A stretch of DNA of 7,001 nt. Origin: an uncultured Ruminococcus sp. (GTDB taxonomy: Bacteria > Bacillota > Clostridia > Oscillospirales > Ruminococcaceae). Below the pieces are notes generated by a model. That model was not told the origin of the DNA. It saw only the letters and a program-made list of their open reading frames with translations, and ran no database searches. Location of the stretch: NCBI GenBank assembly GCA_945867875.1, contig CAMBJF010000126.1:1-7001 (forward strand), in the 5' to 3' direction. This document shows positions 5,220 through 7,001 of the stretch, piece after piece. The translations under genes were made by a program, and so were the position numbers. How positions within the stretch are numbered: position 1 is the stretch's first letter; each line of letters opens with the position of its first letter.

Positions 5220-6641
5220 TTAGCCGAGAATTTCGTCTCTGGACTTAGCCCATGCAGCATTAACGTCAGCAGCGATCTTGTCGTACTCGTCTCTGCCCTT
5301 GCCGTTGAAAGCAGCCTCAGCCATTCTGAACTTAAAGTTTGTGGATGCATCGCCCCAAGGATCAACCTCAGAAGCCTTAGCGATCTCATCCCACTTGCCG
5401 ATGAGGTCAGCAGGTGTGGGGTTCTCAACGAAGAGCTGAACTCCCAGTTCATCGAAGGAAGAAAGTGTCTCAGGCATTGCAGCACCCTTAAGACCGGAAA
5501 TTTCGCCCTCGTTCTGAGCAAAGCCGGAATCTGTGCAGAACCACTCAGCATAAGCCATAGCAGCGTCGAGGTTGGAAGAATTCTTGTTAACGCTCATCAT
5601 GTAGTCGTTGGAAGAAACGGAGTAGATCTTGCCGTCAATGCTGTTGGGGAAAGGCATATATCCAACGTCAGCGGGATCAGTGCCAACCTGCTCAGCAGCC
5701 TCCTGGAACTGGCTGATAGCCCAGGAACCGAGAACCATAGTAGCGATCTTGCCCTGTGCGAAAGCGGGCTTGCAGCCTTCCCAGTCAGTTGTCATAGGAT
5801 CTTCCTCGTGGAGGGAAGGATCAGCGTAGATGTCAAAGAGTGTGCCGTAAACAGCGTCATAAGGGCTGCCTGCGGAGAAGAGGTCATTCTTTTCAGTAAG
5901 AAGCTTGGTGTTGTAATCGGGGTCTCCGGAAGCACCAACTACGAGGGACTGCCACTGAGTAATGCACCAGCCGGCATTGTAGTTTGTGTAGTAGGGGATA
6001 GCGTCTGTGTTTTCCTTGATCTGCTTGAGGCAGCCCAGGAACTCTTCAGTAGTAGTGGGAAGAGAAGTGATGCCTGCGTCAGCCCAAACCTTCTTGTTGT
6101 AGAGGATACCGGAAGCGGTACCGCCTGTAGGAAGTGCATAAACCTGACCGTCAACGCTGTAGTTTTCGAGCCAGTAGTACTTCTGAGAAAGCTCATCATA
6201 AGAACCGAAAGAAGCGAAGAAGTTAGGAAGATCAGCCTGCTTAAGAGCCTGAGGAGTCATAACAACGTCGCCGTAGTTATCGGACTGCATCATAGTAGCA
6301 ATGTCATCAGCATAGTTTGTGAAGGACTGATACTCAACTGTTACATTAGGATAAAGAGCGTTGAAGCCCTCAGTGAGCTTAGCCATTGTGCCGTCCTGAT
6401 CTCTGTCGGTACGGTGGTGAAGAACCTTGATGGTTCCGCTGAGACCGTCATTGGAAGCAGGAGCTTCGGCGTCGCCGCCCTCAGTATTGCCTGCATCGGC
6501 AGCAGTGGTTGTATCACCGCCCTGAGCAGCAGTAGTTGTGTCTCCACCCTTATCGGAAGAGCCGCCGCAAGCGGTGAGAACTGTACCTGCCATTACGAGT
6601 GCGGCGCACATAGCCGCAGTTCTTTTAAGCTTTGTGTTCAT
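5220..6641 (-). CDS. Carbohydrate ABC transporter solute-binding lipoprotein (family 1)
   Basis: A 473-residue extracellular sugar-binding lipoprotein that delivers its ligand to the two permeases encoded downstream. It begins with a lipoprotein signal peptide: K/R-rich start, hydrophobic core to about residue 20, and lipobox LTAC with the lipidated cysteine at 25. A flexible linker rich in Gly, Asp, Thr and Ala (26-66) follows, including two copies of GGDTTTAA. The mature domain starts around GTIKVLHHRTDRDQDG (69-84) and shows family features: GFNALYPNVTVEYQSF, VYALPTGGTASGILYNKKVW and GKIATMVLGSWAISQF. Length is normal for the family. The ATG at 6641 is chosen because GGAGGT lies seven bases upstream; an in-frame ATG at 6656 lies in that ribosome binding site and would add five residues before the signal peptide. 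It is the first gene of the operon. The ligand is probably an oligosaccharide but cannot be specified from sequence. Confidence 0.95.
   Translation of the reverse strand: MNTKLKRTAAMCAALVMAGTVLTACGGSSDKGGDTTTAAQGGDTTTAADAGNTEGGDAEAPASNDGLSGTIKVLHHRTDRDQDGTMAKLTEGFNALYPNVTVEYQSFTNYADDIATMMQSDNYGDVVMTPQALKQADLPNFFASFGSYDELSQKYYWLENYSVDGQVYALPTGGTASGILYNKKVWADAGITSLPTTTEEFLGCLKQIKENTDAIPYYTNYNAGWCITQWQSLVVGASGDPDYNTKLLTEKNDLFSAGSPYDAVYGTLFDIYADPSLHEEDPMTTDWEGCKPAFAQGKIATMVLGSWAISQFQEAAEQVGTDPADVGYMPFPNSIDGKIYSVSSNDYMMSVNKNSSNLDAAMAYAEWFCTDSGFAQNEGEISGLKGAAMPETLSSFDELGVQLFVENPTPADLIGKWDEIAKASEVDPWGDASTNFKFRMAEAAFNGKGRDEYDKIAADVNAAWAKSRDEILG
6499..6552 (-). repeat. Two 27-base tandem units encoding the lipoprotein linker
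   Basis: Units 6499-6525 and 6526-6552 are identical at 22 of 27 positions and encode two consecutive nine-residue units containing GGDTTTAA (residues 32-39 and 41-48). The repeat lies in the linker between lipid anchor and sugar-binding domain, where length variation is usually tolerated. Confidence 0.8.
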
Positions 6642-6648
6642 TTTAATG

Positions 6649-6654
6649 ACCTCC
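6649..6654 (-). promoter_or_regulatory. Ribosome binding site of the solute-binding protein gene
   Basis: GGAGGT on the - strand, seven bases before the ATG at 6641. It sets the start against the in-frame ATG at 6656. Confidence 0.8.
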
Positions 6655-6716
6655 ATTAATCATTAATTTTCAGCATTGATGTGTTATTCATTGCCTGTGT
6701 TTTCTGCGATAAGTTA

Positions 6717-6744
6717 ATTATATTTGTTTCCCGTCCAAAGTCAA
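6717..6744 (-). promoter_or_regulatory. Sigma-A promoter of the sugar ABC transporter operon
   Basis: Read on the - strand, TTGACT (6739-6744) and TATAAT (6717-6722) are separated by 16 bases; shifting the -35 by one base to CTTGAC gives 17. Transcription should start near 6710, leaving a leader of about 70 bases before the ATG at 6641. It is the best promoter match upstream of the binding-protein gene. Confidence 0.78.
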
Positions 6745-6802
6745 GGAAAAACGCAAATAGCGGCAATTCGTACAGCTGGATTTTGTTAGCTTTGTTAATT
6801 TT

Positions 6803-6848
6803 TCACAATTTTCTGAAATCTATCACAAATCTTTGTGTATCGTGACAA
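6803..6848 (-). repeat. Three six-base boxes at exact 20-base spacing
   Basis: On the + strand, TCACAA starts at 6803 and 6823 and TGACAA at 6843, each 20 bases apart. On the operon strand they read TTGTGA, TTGTGA and TTGTCA. They lie about 90-140 bases upstream of the expected transcription start. Two-turn spacing would place them on one face of the helix, as for an activator bound to direct repeats. The boxes are short, so chance is possible. Confidence 0.35.
6824..6837. repeat. Inverted repeat CACAAA-TC-TTTGTG
   Basis: Perfect six-base arms with a two-base centre (CACAAATCTTTGTG). It lies roughly 115-125 bases upstream of the expected start and overlaps the middle 20-base-spaced box. It is a candidate operator half-site pair for a dimeric regulator. 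Confidence 0.4.
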
Positions 6849-6924
6849 TTACACTGCATATAGCTTGTGCATTTTATCTGAAATTATTAATTGAGTTTAT
6901 AAAAAATTAAATGAGCGTAAAAAT

Positions 6925-6940
6925 CAGAAAACGTTTGCAG
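6925..6940. promoter_or_regulatory. CRE / LacI-family-like operator
   Basis: CAGAAAACGTTTGCAG has the palindromic core AAACGTTT (6929-6936). In the + orientation it differs from the 14-base CcpA site core TGNAANCGNWNNCA at one position. LacI-family sugar regulators use the same kind of core. It is about 220 bases upstream of the predicted operon start, far for direct repression, so it may act on a gene beyond the contig end. Confidence 0.45.
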
Positions 6941-6956
6941 AACACAATTATTATAT

Positions 6957-7001
6957 CTGTCTCTTATACACATCTGACGCTGCCGACGATATGCAGTGTG
7001 T
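6957..7001 (-). other. Nextera i5-side sequencing adapter (not genomic)
   Basis: Bases 6957-6975 are the reverse complement of the Tn5 mosaic end (CTGTCTCTTATACACATCT). Bases 6976-6989 (GACGCTGCCGACGA) complete the Nextera read-1 adapter. Bases 6990-6997 (TATGCAGT) fit the index slot; from memory the reverse complement ACTGCATA is index S506. The last four bases, GTGT, match the start of reverse-complemented P5. Genomic sequence ends at 6956. Confidence 0.98.

Larger units (their letters stand above)
6657..6956. other. Upstream regulatory region of the transporter operon, no gene
   Basis: About 300 AT-rich bases without a supported coding frame on either strand. They hold the operon promoter (6717-6744), three TCACAA/TGACAA boxes, a 14-base palindrome and a CRE/LacI-like site near the end. 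Any gene beyond 6956 is cut off, so whether a divergent gene or regulator shares this region cannot be told. Confidence 0.7.

Noticed and set aside
5808..6659. 283-residue open frame on the + strand opposite the binding-protein gene
   Set aside because: It is a shadow of the lipoprotein gene, which has a signal peptide, lipobox, ribosome binding site and family motifs; the + frame has no recognisable domain.
6745..6758. Second CRE-like half-site (AAAAACGCAAATAG) just upstream of the -35
   Set aside because: Only the AACG-type centre matches and the flanks lack TG and CA at the right places; too weak to call.

Overview
The window looks like a metagenome-type contig from a Gram-positive gut or rumen Firmicute, most likely Ruminococcus or a close relative. 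The reasons are strong AGGAGG-type ribosome binding sites, consensus sigma-A promoters, occasional TTG starts, a lipoprotein with a Gly/Asp/Thr/Ala-rich linker of the kind common in Ruminococcaceae, and moderate GC (about 50% in cysN) with AT-rich spacers. The genus is inference; no rRNA or marker gene is present.

Both ends are sequencing adapter, not genome. Bases 1-46 match an Illumina Nextera i7-side adapter and 6957-7001 match the i5-side adapter, each with an 8-base index and four bases of P7 or P5. Genomic sequence is therefore 47-6956. The adapter also supplies a false GTG start and ten false N-terminal residues (MGSEMCIRDR) to the first reading frame.

Layout. (1) 48-2506, + strand: the C-terminal third of cysD, then cysN (1-base overlap) and an Rrf2-family regulator, closed by a terminator at 2508-2545. 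CysD and CysN together make ATP sulfurylase, the first step of sulfate activation. The regulator lacks the Fe-S cysteines of IscR and sits where a CymR-like sulfur regulator would be expected. (2) 2546-3264, + strand: a self-contained AT-rich unit with a perfect consensus promoter, an unrecognised 169-aa single-span membrane protein, and a terminator shared with the convergent operon. (3) 3282-6744, - strand: a carbohydrate ABC importer read right to left, with promoter, lipoprotein solute-binding protein, a 149-base gap holding a hairpin, a MalF-type permease and a MalG-type permease. No ATPase gene is present, so the system probably uses a shared ATPase encoded elsewhere. (4) 6657-6956: the operon's upstream region, with a good sigma-A promoter, a palindrome, three boxes spaced exactly 20 bases apart, and a CRE/LacI-type operator near the end.

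I see no mobile element, CRISPR array, tRNA or rRNA, and no convincing new multi-gene system. The items most worth a second look are the adapter ends, the AT-rich orphan gene cassette, the C-terminal extension of CysN, and the repeated boxes upstream of the transporter operon.
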